Below, piece by piece: positions 6,430-13,931 of a DNA stretch of 15,385 bases. Source of the stretch: JAEYFP01 sp964566545 (GTDB lineage: Bacteria > Bacillota > Clostridia > Lachnospirales > Lachnospiraceae). The stretch is taken from contig CAZMIX010000057.1 of assembly GCA_964566545.1 (NCBI GenBank), forward strand, positions 1-15,385, in the 5' to 3' direction. The number at the start of each line of letters is the position of its first letter. Position 1 is the first letter of the stretch. The translations under genes and the position numbers were made by a program. The notes below the pieces were generated by a model. It saw only the letters and a list, made by a program, of their open reading frames with translations, was not told the origin of the DNA and did not search any database.

Positions 6430-8286
6430 TTATACCCCTGTTTCCAGTATCAGTCTGTCATAAATTTCCGTCATAATCTGAATCATTTTTGACGCCAGAT
6501 TATAAGCCTCCTGAAATCTTACAAGGCTAAGCGCTTCCTCATCATTATCCACACCCGATACCGAAAGTCGCTGATTTGTGATCGCGGAGGCAATATTCGT
6601 ATAATTATTATAGAAGGTCTTGGCATTCCGCGTACTTAACGCCACATCAGAGATGATGCACTGAAGAAACTCTTCCGAAGAGCATCCCCTGAACGTCATT
6701 TTATTTTTATCGGTCTTAACCTGCAGCAACTCTTCCGCGATATCCTGCGCATCCGTGCCGTCATTGATATCGGCCGCCGTTCCGAACTTGCCGGCATCCG
6801 CTTCCATATTCGCATTCACGCTAAAGTTCTCCGCCGTAAGCTTATAATAGGAATCGTCGGTAGATTTTGTTATGGTAGAGCCGCTATGATATTGGCTAAA
6901 CATATAAGGATCATCATTATCTACAAAATTTGTTCCGGTAAACAGCACCTCGGCCTGATTTCCGTATGCATCCTGCGCCTTCAACTCGATTGCATTCATC
7001 GTCTGTGAAAACTGGCGCACCCATTCGTTCATCTGTGACATGTAATAAGGAATTCCTTGATAATTGACCGCTTTTCCAACCGATGCGGTCTTTCCAACAT
7101 ACGAAGCCGGATCTTCACCCGGTTCCAGATAAAAAGTATACGTCTCTGTAACGGAATTATATTCCCAGTCCGTATAGTTGAAAATCTTGCTGCCAAGCGT
7201 AATTTCACCTTCCTCCGGCAGTGTACATTTATTCAAGTCCGTCAGAAAATCCGCGCCTGCCGGTATGGATACGGTGCTTACGGCCGAACTCGATGGATCC
7301 GATGGATCCGTGTAACTGCCGACGCTGCTTACTGTTCCATGAAAATACTCTTCATTATTGCCTTCACGGATTTCCACAAGCCCCTTTAATTCTCCGCCAA
7401 GGTTCTTTCCGTAGAGGTTGAATTCCAGATTGTTGGACCAGATAATATCATACAGACCGTCTGCGTCGGATTGGTTTACCTTGTGATCCCTTGCCACACA
7501 TTTTAATGTGTCGTATTCGTACCCATTGACAAGCGTCTGCCCACCCGCAATCGTAACAGAATATTTATACGTGCCGGATTCCACAGTGCCGCCCGCCGTC
7601 GTATAAATCGGCGTCTCTGTCACTTCCACATCCACAATTGCGGAAAGCTGGTCTATTAAAAGCGCACGCTGATCCCGCAGCTCATTTGCAGTCACGCCCG
7701 TAATCTCAATCGTATTAATCTGTTTATTGAGTACGGATAACTGGGATGCGATCGAATTGATTTCATCCACCTTGTTTTTGATTTCCGCATTTGCATCCTC
7801 CTGCAGCTTTTGCAGGTTTGTATACATCGAATTGAAATACTCAGCCAGATTGCCGGCAAGGGATAGAAACTGATCCTTTTTGGTCGTATCGCCGGGATTT
7901 TTATAAACCTCATCAAGACCGGCAAACATGTTGGAAAAAATCGTGCCAAAGCCTTGCACCGTGTCTGTCTCGGTAAAATAATTTTCAATCTGCAGCATAT
8001 AATACTGCTTCATATTATAATTGCCAAGGTTGGCATTGTTGTTCCAATATTTCAAGTCATAATATTTATTGCGAATCTGTTTGATTTCTGTCGTTTCTAC
8101 GCCGGAGCCGGCCATGCCGTAGGTTGTGTTCGTCCGGAGGGCAGCCGTAGCAGACTGAATGGTCTCCTGACGGGTGTATCCTTTTGTCTCTACATTGGCA
8201 ATATTATTTCCCGTCGTATTCAGCGATGTGCTGGCTGCCTGCAGACCCGTGTATGCAATATTTAATCCGAAAAATGTTGACGGCAT
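6430..8286 (-). CDS. flgK: Second FlgK-type hook-filament junction protein (HAP1 paralogue)
   Basis: A 618-residue FlgK-family protein that belongs to the hook-filament junction. The first 40 residues contain the rod/hook axial motif NTTGNNIANVETKGYTRQ (23-40). The D0/D1 helices follow, including INTIEITGVTANELRDQRAL at about 185-205, and the last 30 residues, VRFQEAYNLASKMIQIMTEI plus YDRLILETG, are the conserved FlgK C-terminus. AGGTGATC lies just upstream of the ATG. It sits 37 nt after another flgK, from which it differs strongly outside the terminal helices. The central region (about 270-500) is variable and includes a DPSDPSSS stretch made by a 9-bp tandem duplication. It contains four cysteines, unusual for an extracellular axial protein. 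Whether it shares the same ring as the other FlgK or replaces it under some conditions is unknown. Confidence 0.93.
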   Translation of the reverse strand: MPSTFFGLNIAYTGLQAASTSLNTTGNNIANVETKGYTRQETIQSATAALRTNTTYGMAGSGVETTEIKQIRNKYYDLKYWNNNANLGNYNMKQYYMLQIENYFTETDTVQGFGTIFSNMFAGLDEVYKNPGDTTKKDQFLSLAGNLAEYFNSMYTNLQKLQEDANAEIKNKVDEINSIASQLSVLNKQINTIEITGVTANELRDQRALLIDQLSAIVDVEVTETPIYTTAGGTVESGTYKYSVTIAGGQTLVNGYEYDTLKCVARDHKVNQSDADGLYDIIWSNNLEFNLYGKNLGGELKGLVEIREGNNEEYFHGTVSSVGSYTDPSDPSSSAVSTVSIPAGADFLTDLNKCTLPEEGEITLGSKIFNYTDWEYNSVTETYTFYLEPGEDPASYVGKTASVGKAVNYQGIPYYMSQMNEWVRQFSQTMNAIELKAQDAYGNQAEVLFTGTNFVDNDDPYMFSQYHSGSTITKSTDDSYYKLTAENFSVNANMEADAGKFGTAADINDGTDAQDIAEELLQVKTDKNKMTFRGCSSEEFLQCIISDVALSTRNAKTFYNNYTNIASAITNQRLSVSGVDNDEEALSLVRFQEAYNLASKMIQIMTEIYDRLILETGV

Positions 8287-8323
8287 TTGATCACCTCTTT
8301 CTTAACCGTTGACTGCATCTTTA

Positions 8324-9988
8324 TCAGCCGAGCCTCTCTATAATATGTCCAAGCATCTCATTTATTGCATTAATATAGCGGCTTGCTGCGTTATAGGCAT
8401 TTTGGAATTTTATCATATTAGTCAACTCTTCACTTGAGGAAACGCCCATGACCGCTTGTCTTGCCTTTTCCAGAGACTCCACGGCCGCCTGCTGATTCTC
8501 AGAAATGCTGCTATATACATAACCGGTATTTGCCACCTGCCCAACCAGCTCGGAATAATAGTCGATGAAATTGCTCGCCTTCGTCGCATAGGGATTCAAG
8601 GGGCTAAAATCATCTTTAAAGGCTGCGGCCAGCGCATCTGCCTTTGCCTGATCCGTTTCCTTATCTGCGGTAACAAAACTAAGCAGAGATGGTTGCTTTA
8701 GCAGTTCGGGATTAATTTTTATATTAGAAACTGTGTACATTGTGGAAAGATCTGAAGGCGAACCGGAGGTATCCTCCGCCACATACTCATAAGTGATATT
8801 GCCGGCGCCATCATCCACCGCTTCATAGCGCCCGGTACCGAGCCTGACGAACAGCTCCAGTCCGCAATCCGCCTTATCCGTGTAAGAAGGTGTGCCGCCC
8901 GCATCGATCGCTGTCTTTTCTCCTGTCAAAATATTATTAATCTGCGTAACAATCCCATGAATCAGATTATCGAATTCGGCCTGAATATTCATGACGAGGG
9001 AGCTCGACGTCGCCATCAGCTTATTCCCGCCCGCATCCGTTCCGCCATATTCATAAATCGTCTCATCTAGATCCGTATAATTGGCTCTGCGGTCGCCGCG
9101 CGCCAACAAAATCGACTTTAGCTGCCCAATATCCGTATTCAATGCGGAAGAAATCTCCTGCGATAAATCGAACACCTTTGCATCGTCATTCTGCGGCCAG
9201 ACCGGCGTATAGAAATTCGTTCCTGCCGCCTGCGTGACACCCATTTCAAAAACGCGGTCGCGCAGGACAAATGCCGTACCTTCGATGGATACCTCCATCA
9301 TGCCTTCTTTATCTTCAGAATAGCTCATATTAACAAGAGCACCAAGCTTATCGAGAATCAGGTTTCTGGCATCCCGCAGATCATTTGCCTCCTCGGAGCC
9401 AAGCTCTACCTTTTTGATTGCCAGATTATACTCGTAAATTTGATGCCCATATTTGTTGATTTCATCTACAATGTCCTTGACCTGTGCATTTAAGTTGTCT
9501 TGATAGGAAGAAAGCCCGTCATAAACTGCCTGTGTACGCTCTAAAAATTCCGATGCCGAGGAAACGAATTGACCCTGCACAACTGCGCTTGTCGGATCCT
9601 TCTTCAGCTCCTGCACGGACTCCCAGAGATTCGTCAGCGATGTTTTAAAGGAAGCGCCTTCCAATTCTCCGAGCAGCGTTTCCATTTCGCTTGTCGTTTC
9701 ATAGCACACTTCGTAGAAGGCTGACCTTCCTGACTCCTTACGATAAGAAGCATCAAGAAAAGCGTCCCTCACCTGTCTGACTTTACTATATTCAACGCCG
9801 AGTCCCGTTTGTTTAATGGAAACCGCGCTATTTCCGATGGTTGTATATATCCGGTCACTAAGCAGCACCTGCTGCCTGACATATCCGGTCGTTTCAAGGT
9901 TGGATAAATTATGCGCCGTCGTATTCAGCGCATTTTGACTTGTCTGTAGTCCTGATGTACCAACGTAAAGACTTCCCATTAATGACAT
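8324..9988 (-). CDS. flgK: Hook-filament junction protein FlgK (HAP1)
   Basis: A 554-residue protein forming the first ring between hook and filament. NTTAHNLSNLETTGYVRQ (22-39) is the axial-protein motif. ELGSEEANDLRDARNLILDK, with following LGALVNMSY (about 197-225), is a strong FlgK signature, and the C-terminal IKFQNAYNAASRYINAINEM with LGHIIERLG is typical. Its length is close to that of Salmonella FlgK (about 550), so it is the better candidate for the standard FlgK of the two tandem copies. The ATG at 9988 has AGAGGTGAT about 4 nt upstream. It follows flgN by 31 nt in the flgM operon and precedes the second flgK by 37 nt. Confidence 0.96.
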   Translation of the reverse strand: MSLMGSLYVGTSGLQTSQNALNTTAHNLSNLETTGYVRQQVLLSDRIYTTIGNSAVSIKQTGLGVEYSKVRQVRDAFLDASYRKESGRSAFYEVCYETTSEMETLLGELEGASFKTSLTNLWESVQELKKDPTSAVVQGQFVSSASEFLERTQAVYDGLSSYQDNLNAQVKDIVDEINKYGHQIYEYNLAIKKVELGSEEANDLRDARNLILDKLGALVNMSYSEDKEGMMEVSIEGTAFVLRDRVFEMGVTQAAGTNFYTPVWPQNDDAKVFDLSQEISSALNTDIGQLKSILLARGDRRANYTDLDETIYEYGGTDAGGNKLMATSSSLVMNIQAEFDNLIHGIVTQINNILTGEKTAIDAGGTPSYTDKADCGLELFVRLGTGRYEAVDDGAGNITYEYVAEDTSGSPSDLSTMYTVSNIKINPELLKQPSLLSFVTADKETDQAKADALAAAFKDDFSPLNPYATKASNFIDYYSELVGQVANTGYVYSSISENQQAAVESLEKARQAVMGVSSSEELTNMIKFQNAYNAASRYINAINEMLGHIIERLG

Positions 9989-10019
9989 GTAATCACCTCT
10001 GCTTCGACTCTAAGCCCTG

Positions 10020-10535
10020 TTACTGTTTTGCGTCAAAGCCGCCTACTGTGCCAAGCATTCCTCCCGTACTGACAGCGCCCTTATCATAATTCGCCGTTTC
10101 CGGTGCCTGCTTCATTGCCCGCACAACATTTAAATCAAACTCCACCATTTCCAGAGAATGCAGAATCAGCTCCTGATTCTGCTCATTTAACCTACGAACC
10201 ATTCCGACGGTCTTTTGCAGCTTGTCATGAATTTCAGACAACCTTCTCTGCTCGTTTGGCTGGCTTGCGAGCAATCCTATTAAAGTTGACAGCTTTAAAG
10301 TCTCAACATCCTTGTTGATTACGTTTGCGATGTCTTTCGTCACGATCTCACGTCCGGAGTCCAGATGACTGATTCTATTCACAACGATTTGTTCTTCATC
10401 CGTGATTTTTTCTAATGCTGCAATATCTCCTTTTATGATGATTGGAGTCTTGCGTTTCGACAATTCCAGTAACGCTTCGTATTCTGCATGTTCTTTTTCA
10501 AGCGTATCTAATAATTCTTCCATTAGGCTTGCCAC
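10020..10535 (-). CDS. flgN: FlgN-family export chaperone for FlgK/FlgL
   Basis: A 171-residue cytoplasmic helical protein. FlgN binds the C-termini of FlgK and FlgL before export, which fits its place directly upstream of two flgK genes and flgL. The N-terminal EELLDTLEKEHAEYEALLEL, then KTPIIIKGDIAALEKITDEE (about 29-48), is the typical FlgN opening, with long helices up to about residue 140. The tail is Gly-rich and probably disordered. The GTG at 10535 is preferred as start because GAGAGGG ends 7 nt upstream; the next ATG (10523) is 19 nt from it. It lies 24 nt after flgM. Confidence 0.9.
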   Translation of the reverse strand: MASLMEELLDTLEKEHAEYEALLELSKRKTPIIIKGDIAALEKITDEEQIVVNRISHLDSGREIVTKDIANVINKDVETLKLSTLIGLLASQPNEQRRLSEIHDKLQKTVGMVRRLNEQNQELILHSLEMVEFDLNVVRAMKQAPETANYDKGAVSTGGMLGTVGGFDAKQ

Positions 10536-10559
10536 TGGAATTCCCTCTCTTTCGGCTCA

Positions 10560-10841
10560 TTAAAAGTTAAGCATTTCCTCATATTTTTCTGATAACTTGC
10601 TTGCAAAATCATCATTGCTTACACTATATGTGCCTGCGTTGATGCTCGCCTTAATCGGCGCTGTCAATTCCTCTCTGATATCTGAAGAATTTGCAACAGC
10701 TTGCTTAGCCGCCTGAATATCCTTTCCGATGCTCGAAATCAGCACCTGATCCATTCGGCTGACCTTTTCTCCTTTTTCGGCTTTCACCGGTTTGCTTGCC
10801 TGATAGATCTGGCTGACCTGATTATATGCTTCTATACGCAT
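10560..10841 (-). CDS. flgM: Anti-sigma-28 factor FlgM
   Basis: A 93-residue inhibitor that binds sigma-D/sigma-28 and is removed, classically by export after hook completion, to allow late gene expression. The N-terminal half is polar and flexible, and the C-terminal half carries the sigma-binding pattern SDIREELTAPIKASINAGTY followed by SVSNDDFASKLSEKYEEML (about 53-91). The ATG at 10841 has AAGGAGG 7 nt upstream; the in-frame TTG at 10862 is rejected because the ribosome site would be inside the gene. It is the first gene of a sigma-D operon (promoter 10901-10927), so sigma-D drives its own inhibitor in a feedback loop. Confidence 0.95.
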   Translation of the reverse strand: MRIEAYNQVSQIYQASKPVKAEKGEKVSRMDQVLISSIGKDIQAAKQAVANSSDIREELTAPIKASINAGTYSVSNDDFASKLSEKYEEMLNF

Positions 10842-10900
10842 ACGATCTCCTCCTTCCTTCAAATACTTCTTTTACGAAACGTTTTTATTCTACATTATTG

Positions 10901-10927
10901 TTATCGGTTGATTTTAAAAAGACTTTA
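10901..10927 (-). promoter_or_regulatory. Sigma-D promoter of the flgM-flgN-flgK-flgK-flgL-fliW-csrA operon
   Basis: TAAA (10927-10924), a 15-nt spacer and ACCGATAA (10908-10901) match the sigma-D consensus apart from the first -10 base. It has the same TAAAG and spacing as the other two promoters in the window but lacks their A7 tract. The expected start near 10894 gives a leader of about 50 nt before flgM. No strong terminator separates it from the metallopeptidase gene upstream, so some read-through is possible. Confidence 0.85.
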
Positions 10928-10956
10928 GCTTAATTTGAAAATTATTATTACATAAA

Positions 10957-11685
10957 TTAAAATTCAAGCCGCCAGCCGTTTTCTTTTAAATACCTTCTTC
11001 TTTTCTGATAATCCGGAAGGATCGTTGCAACCGCGCTCCAAAATTCCGACCCGTGGTTCATATGTAGCAGGTGACACATCTCATGCACGACCACATAATC
11101 TATAATCTTTGCGGGCGCCATCGCCAGCTTTACGCTGAAATTAAGATGCCCTTTCGCAGAACAGCTTCCCCAGCGGGTTTTTACATTTTTAATTGTAATG
11201 TGCATCTGGCTGCTTCTCTCCTCATATTCTTCCTGCTTTTTATATTCTTTCTGCGCAAGCTCGCCAATCGCAGGTAAATACCGAATAACCGCTTCCTGTA
11301 CATAACGTTTTAATTGTTCGCCGCTCCATTTAATCAGCAGCTCCTTAATATATGCTTCCTCTAAGCCGCGCGCTTTTACAACGAGCAGACCTTCCCCTCT
11401 CCCCTGCACATAAACTGCGTTTCTTTTACTTTCTGTGATATGCAGCCGATATTCCTTTTCCATGCACAGAAAAACAGCGCCCTCCGTATAGTATTTCTGT
11501 CGGACGCAGTTTTTATCAGCAGTTTCCTGCTGTTTCTTTCGTATCCACTCGGATTTCTCCTCTATCATCTTCTGAATTTCTGTTTCAGACACCCATTTTG
11601 GCGCCCGCACCTGAACCGAGCCGTCATCCCTTATATAGATCGCCACCGTCTTGCGCTTTGACCTGATTGATTGATATTCGATCAT
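10957..11685 (-). CDS. YgjP/DUF45-type zinc metallopeptidase
   Basis: A 242-residue soluble protein of the YgjP-like (WLM/M48-related) metallopeptidase family. The zinc motif HEMCH (201-205), with a third ligand in HMNHG (H211), is intact, as is the family signature RWGSCSAKGHLNFS (171-184). The N-terminal 90 residues are the usual YgjP beta-rich region (KTVAIYIRDDGSVQVRAPKW). The ATG at 11685 is chosen because AAGGA lies 6 nt upstream and it gives the usual length; a TTG at 11763 would add 26 unlikely residues. The biological substrate of this family is poorly known. It lies between the carbohydrate genes and the flagellar operon, with a probable own promoter at 11744-11773, and shows no clear functional link to either side. 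Confidence 0.9.
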   Translation of the reverse strand: MIEYQSIRSKRKTVAIYIRDDGSVQVRAPKWVSETEIQKMIEEKSEWIRKKQQETADKNCVRQKYYTEGAVFLCMEKEYRLHITESKRNAVYVQGRGEGLLVVKARGLEEAYIKELLIKWSGEQLKRYVQEAVIRYLPAIGELAQKEYKKQEEYEERSSQMHITIKNVKTRWGSCSAKGHLNFSVKLAMAPAKIIDYVVVHEMCHLLHMNHGSEFWSAVATILPDYQKRRRYLKENGWRLEF

Positions 11686-11743
11686 GCCTCTTCCTTCTTC
11701 TCTAAACCCGCAGTCTCTCAGTGACTCGTTATTTATCGAATAC

Positions 11744-11773
11744 AGTATAACATATCGGTGCAAACCTAGCCAA
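11744..11773 (-). promoter_or_regulatory. Possible sigma-A promoter of the metallopeptidase gene
   Basis: On the minus strand TTGGCT (11773-11768), an 18-nt spacer and TATACT (11749-11744) with the extended -10 TG (11752-11751) resemble a housekeeping promoter. It overlaps the end of the GH3 gene and would give a leader of about 50 nt. The -35 is only a 4/6 match, so this is tentative. Confidence 0.4.
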
Positions 11774-13931
11774 GATCCACCCGTGCGGTTTCCCCTGATT
11801 TTAAAAAGATTTTTTGGAAACCGACAAGTTTTTTGATCGGAGCGGACATATTACCGGGCTTTCTTTCAAGAAAAAACAGTACGGCTTCTGCGGCATCAAC
11901 AGAGCCCGTGTTTTTTACGACGGCCGATCCGCTGATTCTTCCGTTTTCCTCTTTCACCTCATACGACAGATATGTGAATTCCGTATAGGACAGCCCATGG
12001 CCGAACGGAAAGAGGACTTCACCTTCAAAATATTGGTACGTCCGTTTTCCATCTCGAATATGGTAATCGTTCATCGGCGGCAGATCCGCAGCACTGTTGT
12101 GCCATGTCATGTTTAGCCGCCCGGAAGGGGAAAACACGCCCGATAATGCTTCCGCGACGACTCTCCCAAGGCATTGTCCGCCCGAAGCCGTCATTAGGAT
12201 AGCCGGAAGCTTTGCTGCCTCCCAGCGGATCGCATAGGGGTAATTGGTGATCAACACGAGCGCCGTACACGGATTCACCCCGTAAAGCGCCTTGACAAGC
12301 TCATGCTGCATGGCCGGAAATTCAATATCTTTTCTATCCACACCCTCCTTGCAGCTTATGATCGGATGACAGCCCATCACGGCGATCACCTGATCTGCCC
12401 GTGCCGCCAGCAGAGCCGCACGCTCCCTTCCGTTTTCCACACACTCAAGGGAAAAGCCCGATTCCCGCAGGGAAAACGCTTCCTCCGCAAACCAACTGAA
12501 CACTTCCTCTCGTTCCAGCTTCAAAACTCCGCTCTCATATTCGTGATGGAGATACCGTCCGTGCCGCTGCGAATAAAACACGTGGCGCTCCTCTTCCCAG
12601 ACCTCATGACGAAAAAGCTCTGCCTCAGACGCTTGACAAACGCCGCAGATTTCTTTATTTTTAAAAGCCAGATAGGTTCCGTCTTTTTGACGGATGCGCA
12701 CGCGGTCACAGCCATCGTCATAAAGAATGTCGGCATGGGAGAATTCCCGTCGGATACCGGCAAGCGGTGTCACGGGGTTATGCGGAATCCCTGAATACCA
12801 GTCTTTGTTCCAGACATCCGCAAGCGATCCGATCACTGCGATTGTCGCGCGTGTCTGTTTATTAAACGGCAGAAAATGCTTCTCATTTTTCAACAGCACG
12901 ATCGCCTCTCTCGCCATCTGCAGGGCGACGGCCTGATGCTCCTTCGTGTTAATTTTGAATTTTCCGATCGCATCGTAAGGGCATTTGTTTCCATTTCGGT
13001 AAACGCCCAGACGGAACTTTGTAGAAAAGGAATGTCTGAGTGCCTCATCAATGTCCTCTAGCGTAATCAGCCCCGTTTCATAGGCCTCCCGCGCCGCCGC
13101 GACAACCTCCTCCTCGGGATCGTTAAACACATCGACACCGACCTTCATGGCTGCCGCCAGCGCCTGCGCGGCCGTTTCACAATAATGATGCTCACTTACG
13201 GTCTGATATAGATCGCCCATGTCGCATACCACATGTCCGTGCAGTCCCCATTTATCGCGTAACAGTTCGTTGATCTCTGGATTTACGATCGCCGGAATTT
13301 GATTGATCTCATTATAGGAGGTCATGACGGACTCCGCCCTGCCCTCTGTTATCGCAAGACGGAACGGCTCCAAATAAAAGTCCTTCTTGTCTTCGTCAGT
13401 CAGCTCCGAAGACGCATACGCCCTGTCATTCTCCGTATTATTCGCATAGAAGTGTTTCAGGGTCGCCGCGCATCGCAAAAAGAACGGATCCTCTCCCTGC
13501 ATACCGCGGATATAGGCAGAAGCCATCTTCCCGGAAAGATACGGATCCTCGCCGTAACCCTCCTCCGTCCTTCCCCAGCGTGGATCCCTGCACAAATCGA
13601 CCGTCGGCGCCCATCGGGAAAGACCCATTTTCCCTTCTTTTTTATAGAGTGCCCGTGCCTCCGTACCTACCACGACGCCTGCACGCCTAATCAGCTCCGT
13701 ATGAAACGAAGCACTCATACCGATCGGCTGCGGAAACGATGTCGTTACAACCGGCTTCCCCCTGTTAAACTCCTGATCATGGCGCGCCTCAACTCCGTGC
13801 GCGGCTTCGCCTCCAAAAAAGAATTCGGGAAGCCCCAGCCTTTTAATTTCTGGGGAATGCACGGTAAGACACCGGAATTTTTCATCCGGTGTCATCTGTT
13901 TTAACAAACCTTCAATCTGTTCTCTGATCAT
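11766..13931 (-). CDS. Glycoside hydrolase family 3 enzyme (beta-glucosidase/beta-xylosidase type), C-terminally short
   Basis: A 721-residue cytoplasmic glycosidase with no signal peptide. The N-terminal barrel holds GGEAAHGVE (40-48), the GH3 block RWAPTVDLCRDPRWGRTEEG with following YGEDP (106-130), the substrate-binding KH at 159-160, and VVCDMGD with the likely nucleophile D237. The second alpha/beta domain starts near 335; EGVDR at 529-533 carries the probable acid/base E529. YFEGEVLFPFGHGLSYTEF (634-652) leads into a fibronectin-III-like domain. About 85 residues (around 409-495) are inserted in the second domain, with short DGTYLAF- and GRYLHH-type repeats suggesting a shortened beta-trefoil. 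The protein stops at ARVDLG, before the strands that usually finish the FnIII domain. The gene overlaps GH5 by 20 nt, implying coupled translation. Substrate specificity (glucoside, xyloside or other) cannot be fixed from sequence alone. Confidence 0.95.
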   Translation of the reverse strand: MIREQIEGLLKQMTPDEKFRCLTVHSPEIKRLGLPEFFFGGEAAHGVEARHDQEFNRGKPVVTTSFPQPIGMSASFHTELIRRAGVVVGTEARALYKKEGKMGLSRWAPTVDLCRDPRWGRTEEGYGEDPYLSGKMASAYIRGMQGEDPFFLRCAATLKHFYANNTENDRAYASSELTDEDKKDFYLEPFRLAITEGRAESVMTSYNEINQIPAIVNPEINELLRDKWGLHGHVVCDMGDLYQTVSEHHYCETAAQALAAAMKVGVDVFNDPEEEVVAAAREAYETGLITLEDIDEALRHSFSTKFRLGVYRNGNKCPYDAIGKFKINTKEHQAVALQMAREAIVLLKNEKHFLPFNKQTRATIAVIGSLADVWNKDWYSGIPHNPVTPLAGIRREFSHADILYDDGCDRVRIRQKDGTYLAFKNKEICGVCQASEAELFRHEVWEEERHVFYSQRHGRYLHHEYESGVLKLEREEVFSWFAEEAFSLRESGFSLECVENGRERAALLAARADQVIAVMGCHPIISCKEGVDRKDIEFPAMQHELVKALYGVNPCTALVLITNYPYAIRWEAAKLPAILMTASGGQCLGRVVAEALSGVFSPSGRLNMTWHNSAADLPPMNDYHIRDGKRTYQYFEGEVLFPFGHGLSYTEFTYLSYEVKEENGRISGSAVVKNTGSVDAAEAVLFFLERKPGNMSAPIKKLVGFQKIFLKSGETARVDLG

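Noticed and set aside
11752..11759. ACCGATAT on the minus strand, like a sigma-D -10 element before the metallopeptidase gene
   Set aside because: At the 15-nt spacing there is GGAT, not TAAA, and no suitable -35 is near; an extended sigma-A -10 overlaps the same place.
11686..11763. Longer metallopeptidase from TTG at 11763
   Set aside because: No ribosome site, residues unlike the family, and a good site exists before the ATG at 11685.
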